Shown: positions 18,515-25,300 of the stretch, one piece after another
How positions within the stretch are numbered: the stretch's first letter is position 1
How the letters are laid out: every line of letters begins with the position of its first letter
Source: Fibrobacter sp.
GTDB lineage: Bacteria; Fibrobacterota; Fibrobacteria; Fibrobacterales; Fibrobacteraceae
DNA length: 42,147 bases
Reading direction: 5' to 3'
Assembly: GCA_024398995.1 (NCBI GenBank)
Contig: JAKSIE010000016.1
Span: forward strand, 1-42,147
Notes under the pieces: generated by a model
Seen by the model: only the letters and a program-made list of their open reading frames with translations
Told to the model about the DNA's origin: nothing
Database searches by the model: none
Position numbers and translations under genes: made by a program

Positions 18515-20116
18515 CTAACTGTTATTTGCGCTAACGAATATATGTCCTTCCTGAACGGCATCCACCTTGACGGATTGCCCTGCTTCGATAATCTCGCCGC
18601 GGGTTTGAACGTCCAAAAGTTTTACGCTGCCGTCGGACATGGTTAATTGTGCCTGGCCTACGGGGCGAAGGAAAGTCTTTGCTGTACCGATATCACCAGG
18701 GCGGACTTCGCTTATGGCTTCGGTGGGGGAGGCTGCGGTTTCAAGGTCTGTCTTTAACATAGGAGTCCAGCCTTCGGGCAGAAGGGGAATCAAGTACTTG
18801 CTGGCTGCAATGGGGAATACAAGCGCAATGGCGGCGCAACACAACATATAGAACAGCCCAAATAGCCAGGGCGTGGCGTCGAAGGATTCTTCAACGGCCT
18901 CCGGCACGTATTCCGGAATGTCTGCTGGGGAGAAGCTCATGGTGAGGGCGATAATCATGCAGATGATGCCGCCGATGCCAAAGAGGAAGGTACCCGGCAT
19001 CACGAAAATTTCCACAAGGAACAGGGCGACGCCCGCTACCAATAGCACTGCGGGAAGCATGCCGTCCAGCTGCGGTGCGAACTGGCCCAGGAATACGATA
19101 CCAATCAGGATGATTCCGATGATGCCGAATACGCCGAATCCAGGAGTCTTGAATTCGATGTACAAGGCTCCGAAACCGAGAATCAGCAAAATGCCTGCGA
19201 TTCCTGCGATGGCGTTTGCCACGTCTTCGCCCATGGTGGTTTCCACTTCGCTCTTGCGTTCAATCGCCAAAGCGGTTTCAAAATCGTCACGGCCGTTAAA
19301 GGTGCCCTGGGAGAATCCCAGATCCTTTGCTTCCTTGTCGGTCATGGTGAGAAGTTCGCCTTCCTTCACAAGAATCTTGGGGGCGCCCCAGAACTTCTTT
19401 TCGTCCTTGCTCATGACTTCGTACTTGGCGGATTCGATAACCATGGTGGTGTCGCGCTCGGTCTTTTTGCCGGCGTCCAGCTTGGCGCGGAGTTCGAGAA
19501 TTTCAAGTTCCGGGGTGACGAAGGCGGAACTGAGCAATTCGGGGTAGCCGTTCTTTTGAGCTAGGTTGCGGAACTTGGCGCGGAGGGGAGACTGAATCTT
19601 TTCGCCCACGATTTGCGGGGTGCCATCGCTGTTCTGCACAATGGGGGCGCAGTCGCCGATGGTAGTGGATTCCATCATGTAAAGCTTGCTGCAGGCCAAG
19701 GCGATGAGGCTACCTGCGCTGATGGCCTTCTTTTTAACGAAGGCGATGGTCTGGGGACCGCGAATGGCCATGATGGTGTCAACGATGTCGAAGGCGGCAT
19801 CTAGGCGGCCACCGAAGGTGTTGATTTCAAAAACAATGTAGTCCGGATTTTCTTCCAGAGCCTCGCCAATGGCGCGGGCGCAGAAATCGTACATGGAAGG
19901 TTCCACGTCGCCTTCTAACTTAATCCAGACTGCGTGCTTCTTGGCGGGGGTGACGGCGGCATTCCCGGTGGCGGAATCGGTAGCCACCGGGCCTGAAAGA
20001 CCGGAGTCGGTTGCGGAAATGGCTGCTTCAATGACAGCTTCTGCCTTGGTGGTGTCGGCAAAGGAGAATGCTGCAAAAATTGATAAAAATGCGAAAATTT
20101 TTCCAAAGAACTTCAT
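18515..20116 (-). CDS. nfeD: NfeD-family membrane serine protease
   Basis: This 533-residue protein has a signal peptide (residues 1-20) and a ClpP-class protease domain. The domain includes the FGGRLDAAFDIVDTI segment and the nucleophile serine in AISAGSLIALA near residue 133, as in Ser/Lys-dyad NfeD proteases. Several transmembrane helices follow (about 300-420), then a C-terminal OB-fold NfeD domain (about 455-533). It is the long NfeD1b form that partners with flotillin-like proteins. It is the first gene of the operon. The serine was placed from the SAG motif by family knowledge; the lysine was not placed. Confidence 0.92.
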   Translation of the reverse strand: MKFFGKIFAFLSIFAAFSFADTTKAEAVIEAAISATDSGLSGPVATDSATGNAAVTPAKKHAVWIKLEGDVEPSMYDFCARAIGEALEENPDYIVFEINTFGGRLDAAFDIVDTIMAIRGPQTIAFVKKKAISAGSLIALACSKLYMMESTTIGDCAPIVQNSDGTPQIVGEKIQSPLRAKFRNLAQKNGYPELLSSAFVTPELEILELRAKLDAGKKTERDTTMVIESAKYEVMSKDEKKFWGAPKILVKEGELLTMTDKEAKDLGFSQGTFNGRDDFETALAIERKSEVETTMGEDVANAIAGIAGILLILGFGALYIEFKTPGFGVFGIIGIILIGIVFLGQFAPQLDGMLPAVLLVAGVALFLVEIFVMPGTFLFGIGGIICMIIALTMSFSPADIPEYVPEAVEESFDATPWLFGLFYMLCCAAIALVFPIAASKYLIPLLPEGWTPMLKTDLETAASPTEAISEVRPGDIGTAKTFLRPVGQAQLTMSDGSVKLLDVQTRGEIIEAGQSVKVDAVQEGHIFVSANNS

Positions 20117-20227
20117 ACCATCAATGTATAAAGTTTTTATGTCAAAAGAGTGTCAAAATGCGGGATTTCTGATAGAAAGTCTCTATTTTATTTTGAACGG
20201 TCGTTTTGGCCTTCTGCAGACCCGTTT

Positions 20228-21268
20228 TCACCCCATCTCCAGGGCCTTGGCCCGGTCTCTCACCTGCGCCTTGAACAACGCCTTGCTTGGCTCGCTTAAG
20301 TAACTTTGGTCGATCATGGCGTCCATTTCCCTTAAATGGCTGCAGGTTTCTGCAATAAAACGCTGGGCTCGGATTTCCTTGATGCCGATGCGGCGGGCCA
20401 GTTCCATAAAGTCCGGCTTGCCGTAGAACCCGTTTGCCTTGAAAAATTCCGTTTCAAAGTCCGCGCCGGAATCATCGCGGGAATCGTCGGCTGGTGCGTT
20501 TTCGCTGAAAAGTTCCAATGCGGTTCGGCCAAGTTCTTGAACGTGCAGGGATGTATTCAGCAAATCGTAGGCAGGGGCTAGCTTGTAAACCCCGTCTGCA
20601 TTTGGGGAGTAGACAGAAAAGTTCTTGACGTGGGCGTCACCGTTACAGACCAGGTAGTTGAACAGAATCAGCTTGAAGTATTTTTCAACGTCGGTGGGAT
20701 AGGTGCTTACATATTGCTTCATCAGGTCGGCGATCTGCTGGTAGCTGAAGTCGTACTTGTAGTTGGAACCTTTTTCGCCTGGGGTGAGGCCAGCCACCTG
20801 GGCAAAGTCTTCCTGGCAGATTCTATTGCCGTCGGGCAGAACATCGAATCGCTTGGTAATGTAGGCCGGTGTTCCGTCTTTAAGATAAACTAGCGCGTTG
20901 TCTGCCGCTTCGATTTTGAAAATCTGTCTGGCCATTTGCATGGTCAGGTGCTCGTTGGCGGGCATATCCTTTGTGTTGTCGAACAGCCCTTCTACCGCAG
21001 GCTTTAAGATGAAGGTTCCGCCATTTTCAGTAGGTTCCAACCTGCCTTCGTTTACCAATAACGAAAACTTGGGCTGTGCACCAGAAATAGAAATCCGACG
21101 GATGGAACCGTTGTTGGACTTGATTTCGGGTAAGGAAAAATCCAGCGTGGCGCTAAACTTTTTTAGACCGAACAAACGCTTGGCACAGGCGGGGCAAAAA
21201 TCTCGAGGGGTCTCCTTGAGACAACTGTGGCAACGGTTCTGCATGGTGGGGGAGGTGGCGCTTGTCAT
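20228..21268 (-). CDS. hipT: HipT-type serine/threonine kinase toxin
   Basis: This 346-residue kinase has the HipA C-terminal fold without HipA's N-terminal subdomain. An N-terminal Cys-knuckle (Cys13, 16, 25 and 28) is followed by the Gly-rich loop SISGAQPKF, whose S60-I61-S62 matches the SIS autophosphorylation motif known in HipT. Lys89 in FILKP probably binds ATP. NGDAHVKN supplies catalytic Asp211 and Asn216, and AYDLL supplies Asp235. Its start overlaps the hipS stop by four bases, with GGAGG just upstream. The characterised E. coli HipT phosphorylates tryptophanyl-tRNA synthetase; the target here is inferred only from family. Confidence 0.88.
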   Translation of the reverse strand: MTSATSPTMQNRCHSCLKETPRDFCPACAKRLFGLKKFSATLDFSLPEIKSNNGSIRRISISGAQPKFSLLVNEGRLEPTENGGTFILKPAVEGLFDNTKDMPANEHLTMQMARQIFKIEAADNALVYLKDGTPAYITKRFDVLPDGNRICQEDFAQVAGLTPGEKGSNYKYDFSYQQIADLMKQYVSTYPTDVEKYFKLILFNYLVCNGDAHVKNFSVYSPNADGVYKLAPAYDLLNTSLHVQELGRTALELFSENAPADDSRDDSGADFETEFFKANGFYGKPDFMELARRIGIKEIRAQRFIAETCSHLREMDAMIDQSYLSEPSKALFKAQVRDRAKALEMG

Positions 21269-21585
21269 ACGTCCTCCATCACGGTGATGGCGCCGATAGT
21301 TTCCTTCCTGGCAAGTTTCAGCAACAGCCTGTAGGAATCCTTGGGGTCGATTTTTAGACTCTTGCAGTAAAGCCTGCGGTTCTCGCCCTCAGGCAGCAAG
21401 CCTTCAAAAAACGGAAACAGCTCCTTGGACTTGTAGGGCTCCTGGCGCTTAGGCAATGTTAACGCGATGGCGGGGCGCCTGGACGCAAGGTAGATTTCGT
21501 CGTAGGTGAAAATGAATTCGCCCTTAGCCTTGGTCAAGGTACCTGCCAAAATGCCGTTGTAGAAAACTGATGCTTGCCTAGCCAT
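21265..21585 (-). CDS. hipS: HipS-type antitoxin (detached HipA N-terminal subdomain)
   Basis: This 106-residue protein corresponds to HipA N-subdomain 1. It shows the 'VFYNG-x-LAGTL' strand pair, the FPFFEGLLPEG segment and the helical end. In classical HipA this is fused to the kinase; here it is a separate gene between hipB and hipT, as in the tripartite HipBST system where HipS neutralises the kinase. It overlaps hipB by eight bases and hipT by four. It contains no tryptophan, although in the E. coli system a HipS tryptophan is reported to block the active site, so the inhibitory contact may differ. Confidence 0.85.
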   Translation of the reverse strand: MARQASVFYNGILAGTLTKAKGEFIFTYDEIYLASRRPAIALTLPKRQEPYKSKELFPFFEGLLPEGENRRLYCKSLKIDPKDSYRLLLKLARKETIGAITVMEDV

Positions 21586-21784
21586 TGACGACTCTCTCGG
21601 TTAAGGATAGCTTCAATCCCAGCTGTTCAGCAAGCTTGCAAAGAACTTCAATGGACGGGTTCGCATTACCGTTTTCGATGGCGTTGATGGTCCGTAACGA
21701 GATCCCGGACATCTCTGAAAGATCCCTTTGGCTTAACCCAAGGGCTTCCCGTCGCTTTTGCAAAATCTCAAAAATTTCATTCAT
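21578..21784 (-). CDS. hipB: HipB-like helix-turn-helix regulator
   Basis: This 68-residue XRE-family protein has the helix-turn-helix at LSQRDLSEMSGISLRTINAIE followed by NGNANPSIEVLCKLAEQL. The start was set at 21784 because the longer frame (from 21898) would begin inside the promoter. The family start MNEIFEIL fits, and a promoter with TTGACA and TATTTT lies directly upstream. It is expected to bind DNA as a dimer, repress its own operon, and form a complex with HipS and HipT. Two palindromes flank the promoter and are the likely binding sites. Confidence 0.9.
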   Translation of the reverse strand: MNEIFEILQKRREALGLSQRDLSEMSGISLRTINAIENGNANPSIEVLCKLAEQLGLKLSLTERVVNG

Positions 21785-21789
21785 AATGT

Positions 21790-21801
21790 GCAATATATTG
21801 C
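21790..21801. promoter_or_regulatory. HipB operator 1 (proximal palindrome)
   Basis: GCAATATATTGC is a perfect 12-bp palindrome lying between the -10 box and the hipB start codon. A near copy occurs 61 bases away, on the other side of the promoter. Confidence 0.6.
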
Positions 21802-21814
21802 TTGTTTTTAATTT

Positions 21815-21843
21815 AAAATACGAAAAAACGATGAATTTGTCAA
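21815..21843 (-). promoter_or_regulatory. hipBST promoter
   Basis: The minus strand has TTGACA (21838-21843), a 17-base spacer, and TATTTT (21815-21820). This looks like a housekeeping-type promoter, unlike the TAnnTTTG elements elsewhere in the window. It lies between the two hipB palindromes. Confidence 0.65.
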
Positions 21844-21850
21844 TGAATGT

Positions 21851-21862
21851 GCAATATGTTGC
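21851..21862. promoter_or_regulatory. HipB operator 2 (distal palindrome)
   Basis: GCAATATGTTGC is a one-mismatch copy of the proximal palindrome, both preceded by GT. The 61-base offset is close to six helical turns, which would put the two sites on the same face of the DNA. Confidence 0.55.
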
Positions 21863-21942
21863 GTAATTTGTTTGTGTTTTTCGCGATTCTCGTGACAATT
21901 TTCACTAAATGAACCAAAAATTGGCGGAATTCTGCCAAATAC

Positions 21943-21971
21943 TTGACTTTGTTTTTTTTTGGTTACATTTG
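21943..21971 (+). promoter_or_regulatory. Promoter of the small protein / metallo-hydrolase pair
   Basis: TTG at 21943-21945, an 18-base spacer and TACATTTG at 21964-21971 match the Bacteroidetes TTG / TAnnTTTG pattern. It is divergent from the hipBST promoter. Confidence 0.55.
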
Positions 21972-22032
21972 TAGATGCGCTATTAATTTATTCGATTGTA
22001 ATGCATCTTGGGACTTTATAGAAGGTGGGTAT

Positions 22033-22302
22033 ATGAACAAGAGTGATTACGTTAGAGAACTCGAAAACGAGTTGAACGATTCTAGGTTTAAGTTGTATGC
22101 GAATGCGGATGATTCCATATCCGTTTATGGAGAAATTGATGATGTTTCCATTTTTTTTACCATTCCGGTTGATTTTCAATCAATAGAAAATGATGCAAAA
22201 AAAATTGTGGAAAACAAGGAAATCTTTAAAAAATTTTTTAATTCACTAACGCCGAATTTGCACAATCTATCTATTGATGTAACTTTAAATAAACTGGATT
22301 GA
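22033..22302 (+). CDS. Small protein preceding the metallo-hydrolase, unknown function
   Basis: The start is taken at 22033, giving 89 residues, because GAAGGTGGG lies just upstream and the longer frame would start inside the promoter. It has no signal peptide, no membrane segment and no cysteine. It looks like an alpha/beta protein with charged helices and a central VYGEIDDVSIFFTIP strand pair. No family was recognised. It is seven bases from the metallo-beta-lactamase-fold gene, so the two are co-transcribed and may act together. The DNA is much more AT-rich than the surrounding genes. Confidence 0.7.
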   Translation: MNKSDYVRELENELNDSRFKLYANADDSISVYGEIDDVSIFFTIPVDFQSIENDAKKIVENKEIFKKFFNSLTPNLHNLSIDVTLNKLD

Positions 22303-22309
22303 GGCTGAA

Positions 22310-23407
22310 ATGATCAATGTTACAAAATCTTTTTATCCAGTTGGTCAAGGAGGCTTTTATTCGGAGCGAATTTTGTTCAATGGGACTCCATCAACTTTTG
22401 TGTATGATTGTGGAGCTCTCAATACGCCTTCAAACACAAGGAAAAGTGCCGCGGCAGAATTAAGTAAATCGATTAACCGCAGTGGTATAGATTCTGTTGA
22501 TTTTATAGTTATTAGTCATTTGGATGAGGATCATATCAACGGAATTGTTGAATTGGAAAAATATCTGTTAAATACGAATAAACCATTGCCTTTGGTTTTC
22601 ATCCCTCGTCCGACCCCATTTGATTTACTGTTGTTTTTTCGTAAGACATCTGAATCTTCTCCTTCGTTAGGTTGGTTATTGCAAACTTTATACTTCAATA
22701 AAGAAAATCGAGTTGTCTTTATTGATGCGGAAAATGATGATATTTGTTCTGGGGATTATGTTTTGCAAGATGGTTCCTTGGGAATTGGTAAAATGTTAGC
22801 GGGAAAAATTTTTTCGCATAAAAAAAAGTTTTCGTTTTTTAGACAATCTGATAAGAAAGCTTTCTGGATGTTGAAATTTTTTGTCGATCAGGGCAAGTTC
22901 TGCCATCTAAAACGTAATGAAGTAGAAACTATAGAAAGCATTAAAACAATAACTGACTTTAAGAAGAAAATAAAACGTATAAAAGGTATATATCGAAAAG
23001 TACGCTTCGGTATGAATGGCTCGTCCATGTCAATGATTTCTTTTCCACAAGCGAACTGTGATGAGAAATCCTCAATTAATTTTAAAGAATCATATATTAC
23101 GTGGCTTAATGGTGATGCTTGTCTAAAAACGGAAGCAAAAATGATGGTCATGGAAGAACATTTTAGTGAAGTAGTCAATTGCAATGTTGATTTTCAAATT
23201 CCTCATCATGGAAGTCATCGTAGCTTTGGACGTTTTCCACAAAAAATTGGTAAAGTTCGCACTTATATCTGGGCTGGTTTTGAAAATAGATATGGTCACC
23301 CGTCAGGAACAGTGCTGAATATGGTAAAGATACGTGGATATGAATGCAATTGGATTACTGAAAGGACTAGTATGCCGATTGTACGTCACGAAACGTGGTT
23401 TATATGA
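22310..23407 (+). CDS. ComEC/Rec2-type metallo-beta-lactamase-fold protein
   Basis: This 365-residue soluble protein begins with the VGQG-x-F motif and a YDCG strand, then the metal motif HLDEDH (His70, Asp72, Asp74, His75). GDA follows at 268-270, then PHHGSH with His299/His300, and a NRYGHPS segment near 328-330. This is the order seen in the ComEC/Rec2 metallo-beta-lactamase domain, but there are no membrane helices, so it is a stand-alone version. Such domains cut nucleic acids or phosphoester bonds; its substrate is unknown. GAGG lies before the ATG. High AT content and odd codon use suggest horizontal acquisition. The context next to hipBST suggests, but does not prove, a defence or conflict role. 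Confidence 0.8.
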   Translation: MINVTKSFYPVGQGGFYSERILFNGTPSTFVYDCGALNTPSNTRKSAAAELSKSINRSGIDSVDFIVISHLDEDHINGIVELEKYLLNTNKPLPLVFIPRPTPFDLLLFFRKTSESSPSLGWLLQTLYFNKENRVVFIDAENDDICSGDYVLQDGSLGIGKMLAGKIFSHKKKFSFFRQSDKKAFWMLKFFVDQGKFCHLKRNEVETIESIKTITDFKKKIKRIKGIYRKVRFGMNGSSMSMISFPQANCDEKSSINFKESYITWLNGDACLKTEAKMMVMEEHFSEVVNCNVDFQIPHHGSHRSFGRFPQKIGKVRTYIWAGFENRYGHPSGTVLNMVKIRGYECNWITERTSMPIVRHETWFI

Positions 23408-23420
23408 TATGGAGAAAAAT

Positions 23421-25109
23421 ATGAAAGTTACCATAATGAAAATGATGTCCGTGGCTTTCGCTGTGGCGAGCCTTAGCTTGATTGGCTGTGGGTCTGATGG
23501 TGTGAGTGTTGAAGATTCCGACGGAAATAGCTATTCCGCGATGAAAATCGGTAAGCAGACCTGGATGGCAGAGAACCTGAATGTAGATGTTGAAGGGTCT
23601 TGGTGCTATGATAATGATCCAGCCAATTGTGAAAAGTATGGCCGCCTTTATACATGGAAAGCTGCAATGAATGCGTGCCCTGCTGGCTGGCGCCTCCCTA
23701 GTGCGTTGAATTTTCAAATGCTTTTGAACGACATTGGGTCTTCGGAAGAAAATCTTGAAGCGAATAGGCTTGCTGCTAGGAATTTGCGAGCAACTAGCTG
23801 GGATTCTGGAAAGGACAAGTACGGGTTTTCCGTTCTCCCTGGAGGCTATTATTACAGCCCTTACAAGGAGTTCGGTCGTCTGGGCAGTGGTGCCTTTTTT
23901 TGGTCTTCAACGGAGAGCGATCGCAGCGACGCGTACTTCTTGTGGATTGATGAGGACATCGTGGACGATGGTTACGACGTTGTGGGTGTCGACTACGACG
24001 ACAAGAACCTTGGACACTCGGTACGTTGCCTTCGAGACGAGTGTGCTCGCAATTTAAGCGACAAACAATTCTGCGTTGATGGAATCGTCTACGACAAATG
24101 CGGTGGTGAAGAGTATGATGTCCTCGAGGAAAAATGTGTTAAAAATGTATTATACCCGACTTGTGGCTCGTCTTACTACCATAGCGAAAAGCAGTTTTGT
24201 GTAGGTGGAGTCGTCTATGACAAGTGCGACGGCGAAGAGTACGATGTCACCGAGGAAAAATGCGTGAAAAATGTATTATACCCGACTTGTGGTTCGTCCT
24301 ACTACCATAGCGAAAAGCAGTTTTGTGCGGATACTGTTGTCTACGACAAGTGCGGTGGTGAAGAGTTCGATGTGATGAGGGAATTTTGCAAACAAAATGT
24401 AGTTGTTGCTTTTTGTGACACTATTAGCGATAAGCAATTTTGCGTGGATGGAATTGTCTATGATAAGTGCGGTGGCGAAGAGTACGATATCACCAAGAAA
24501 AAATGTGTAGATAATGTATTATACTCGACTTGTGGTTCGTCTTATTATATTCCTGGAAGCAACGCCCGTTGCATAAACGATGAAATAATAGAACTTTCCT
24601 ATGGGGAACTAAAAGACTCCCGAGATGGTCAAACATACAAGACCATAAAAATTGGTTCCCAGACCTGGATGGCCGAGAATTTGAATTATCAGATTGTCAC
24701 AAGCAAATGCTACGGTGATAAACCTGAAAACTGCGAAAAGTACGGTCGCTTGTACACCTGGGATGATGCTAAAAAAGCATGCCCTGCGGGCTGGCGCTTG
24801 CCCAGTAAGGCGGAGTTTGAAAGTCTCCTGGCTGCAGTGGGCACCTCTGGTGGTGAATGGTCCCTAAATCTGCGCGCGGACAGTTGGAAAAATGGAACTG
24901 ATAAGTTCGGCTTTTCCGCTCTCCCTGCTGGCACCTACACCAGCGAGTACGGCGAGGGGTTTGACGATTTGGGCAACAGCACCAACTTTTGGACTTCTAC
25001 GGGTTACAATAGCTACTGCGCCTACAACCTGGGCATCAGCGACGGCAACGCGTACGTCGACTACTACGGCAAGCGCTTCGGGGACTCGGTGCGTTGTCTC
25101 CAGGACTAA
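23421..25109 (+). CDS. Double Fib_succ_major domain lipoprotein with Cys-rich tandem repeats
   Basis: This lipoprotein has lipobox LIGC, then a first Fib_succ_major domain (about residues 27-205, with WMAENLNV, ENC-like NCEKYGRLYTW and SVRCLRD). Four tandem Cys-rich repeats of about 39-42 residues follow (about 215-376, core KQFCVDGIVYDKCGGEEYDV). A second Fib_succ_major domain closes it (about 391-562, with TWMAENLNY and SVRCLQD). The start at 23421 follows GGAG by six bases; an in-frame ATG at 23409 is an alternative. Each repeat holds about four cysteines, consistent with disulfide-stabilised surface modules that space the two domains. Surface adhesion or cell-wall/fibre binding is possible but unproven. 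It lies only 13 bases after the metallo-hydrolase gene. Confidence 0.88.
   Translation: MKVTIMKMMSVAFAVASLSLIGCGSDGVSVEDSDGNSYSAMKIGKQTWMAENLNVDVEGSWCYDNDPANCEKYGRLYTWKAAMNACPAGWRLPSALNFQMLLNDIGSSEENLEANRLAARNLRATSWDSGKDKYGFSVLPGGYYYSPYKEFGRLGSGAFFWSSTESDRSDAYFLWIDEDIVDDGYDVVGVDYDDKNLGHSVRCLRDECARNLSDKQFCVDGIVYDKCGGEEYDVLEEKCVKNVLYPTCGSSYYHSEKQFCVGGVVYDKCDGEEYDVTEEKCVKNVLYPTCGSSYYHSEKQFCADTVVYDKCGGEEFDVMREFCKQNVVVAFCDTISDKQFCVDGIVYDKCGGEEYDITKKKCVDNVLYSTCGSSYYIPGSNARCINDEIIELSYGELKDSRDGQTYKTIKIGSQTWMAENLNYQIVTSKCYGDKPENCEKYGRLYTWDDAKKACPAGWRLPSKAEFESLLAAVGTSGGEWSLNLRADSWKNGTDKFGFSALPAGTYTSEYGEGFDDLGNSTNFWTSTGYNSYCAYNLGISDGNAYVDYYGKRFGDSVRCLQD
24063..24548 (+). repeat. Four in-frame tandem repeats (126-bp period)
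   Basis: Copies begin at 24063, 24189, 24315 and 24432, with periods of 126, 126 and 117 bases. Copies 1-3 are nearly identical in DNA over long stretches, while the fourth is more diverged and shorter. The repeat encodes the Cys-rich modules of the lipoprotein and can be expected to vary in copy number by recombination. Confidence 0.9.
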
Positions 25110-25111
25110 AG

Positions 25112-25246
25112 CAAGGCGAGTGCCTCGCTAGAACGCTTGCGTTCTGGCATGGTCGAGCCGCAGCGAAGTGGCGTGTGAACGCCACTCTAACTAGGCATCC
25201 ATCGAAGGTGGATTGCCTAGCCAAGGCTTAGCGAAGCAAAGCCTTG
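25112..25246 (+). ncRNA. Structured intergenic element / candidate RNA (copy B)
   Basis: After the lipoprotein stop there are four hairpins. 25127-25148 is 10 bp with a G[CUUG]C tip. 25168-25185 is GTGGCGT / ACGCCAC with a GTGA tetraloop. 25191-25220 is CTAGGCA-TCCA / TGGA-T-TGCCTAG. 25222-25246 is CAAGGCTT / AAGCCTTG. CAAGGC at 25112-25117 can instead pair with GCCTTG at 25241-25246. The opening CAAGG(C/T)GAGTGC, the G[CUUG]C hairpin and the following CAT..(C/T)CGA.CCGCAG block are shared with the element after frdB. Confidence 0.5.
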
Positions 25247-25254
25247 TAACAAAA

Positions 25255-25287
25255 CCCCAGGGGTTCACAATCCCCTGGGGCGTTTTT
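25255..25287. terminator. Bidirectional terminator between the lipoprotein and sufD
   Basis: CCCCAGGGG and CCCCTGGGG form a perfect 9-bp stem with an 8-base loop. T runs follow on both strands. It serves convergent transcripts. Confidence 0.9.
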
Positions 25288-25300
25288 GTAGGCTTATGTC

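Noticed and set aside
20117..20227. Possible terminator after hipT.
   Set aside because: Only a weak, bulged stem with a long loop is seen and no clear T run follows.
24063..24548. Regular 126-bp repeats that could look like a CRISPR-like array.
   Set aside because: The repeats are in frame, tandem with no spacers, and encode Cys-rich modules of a lipoprotein.
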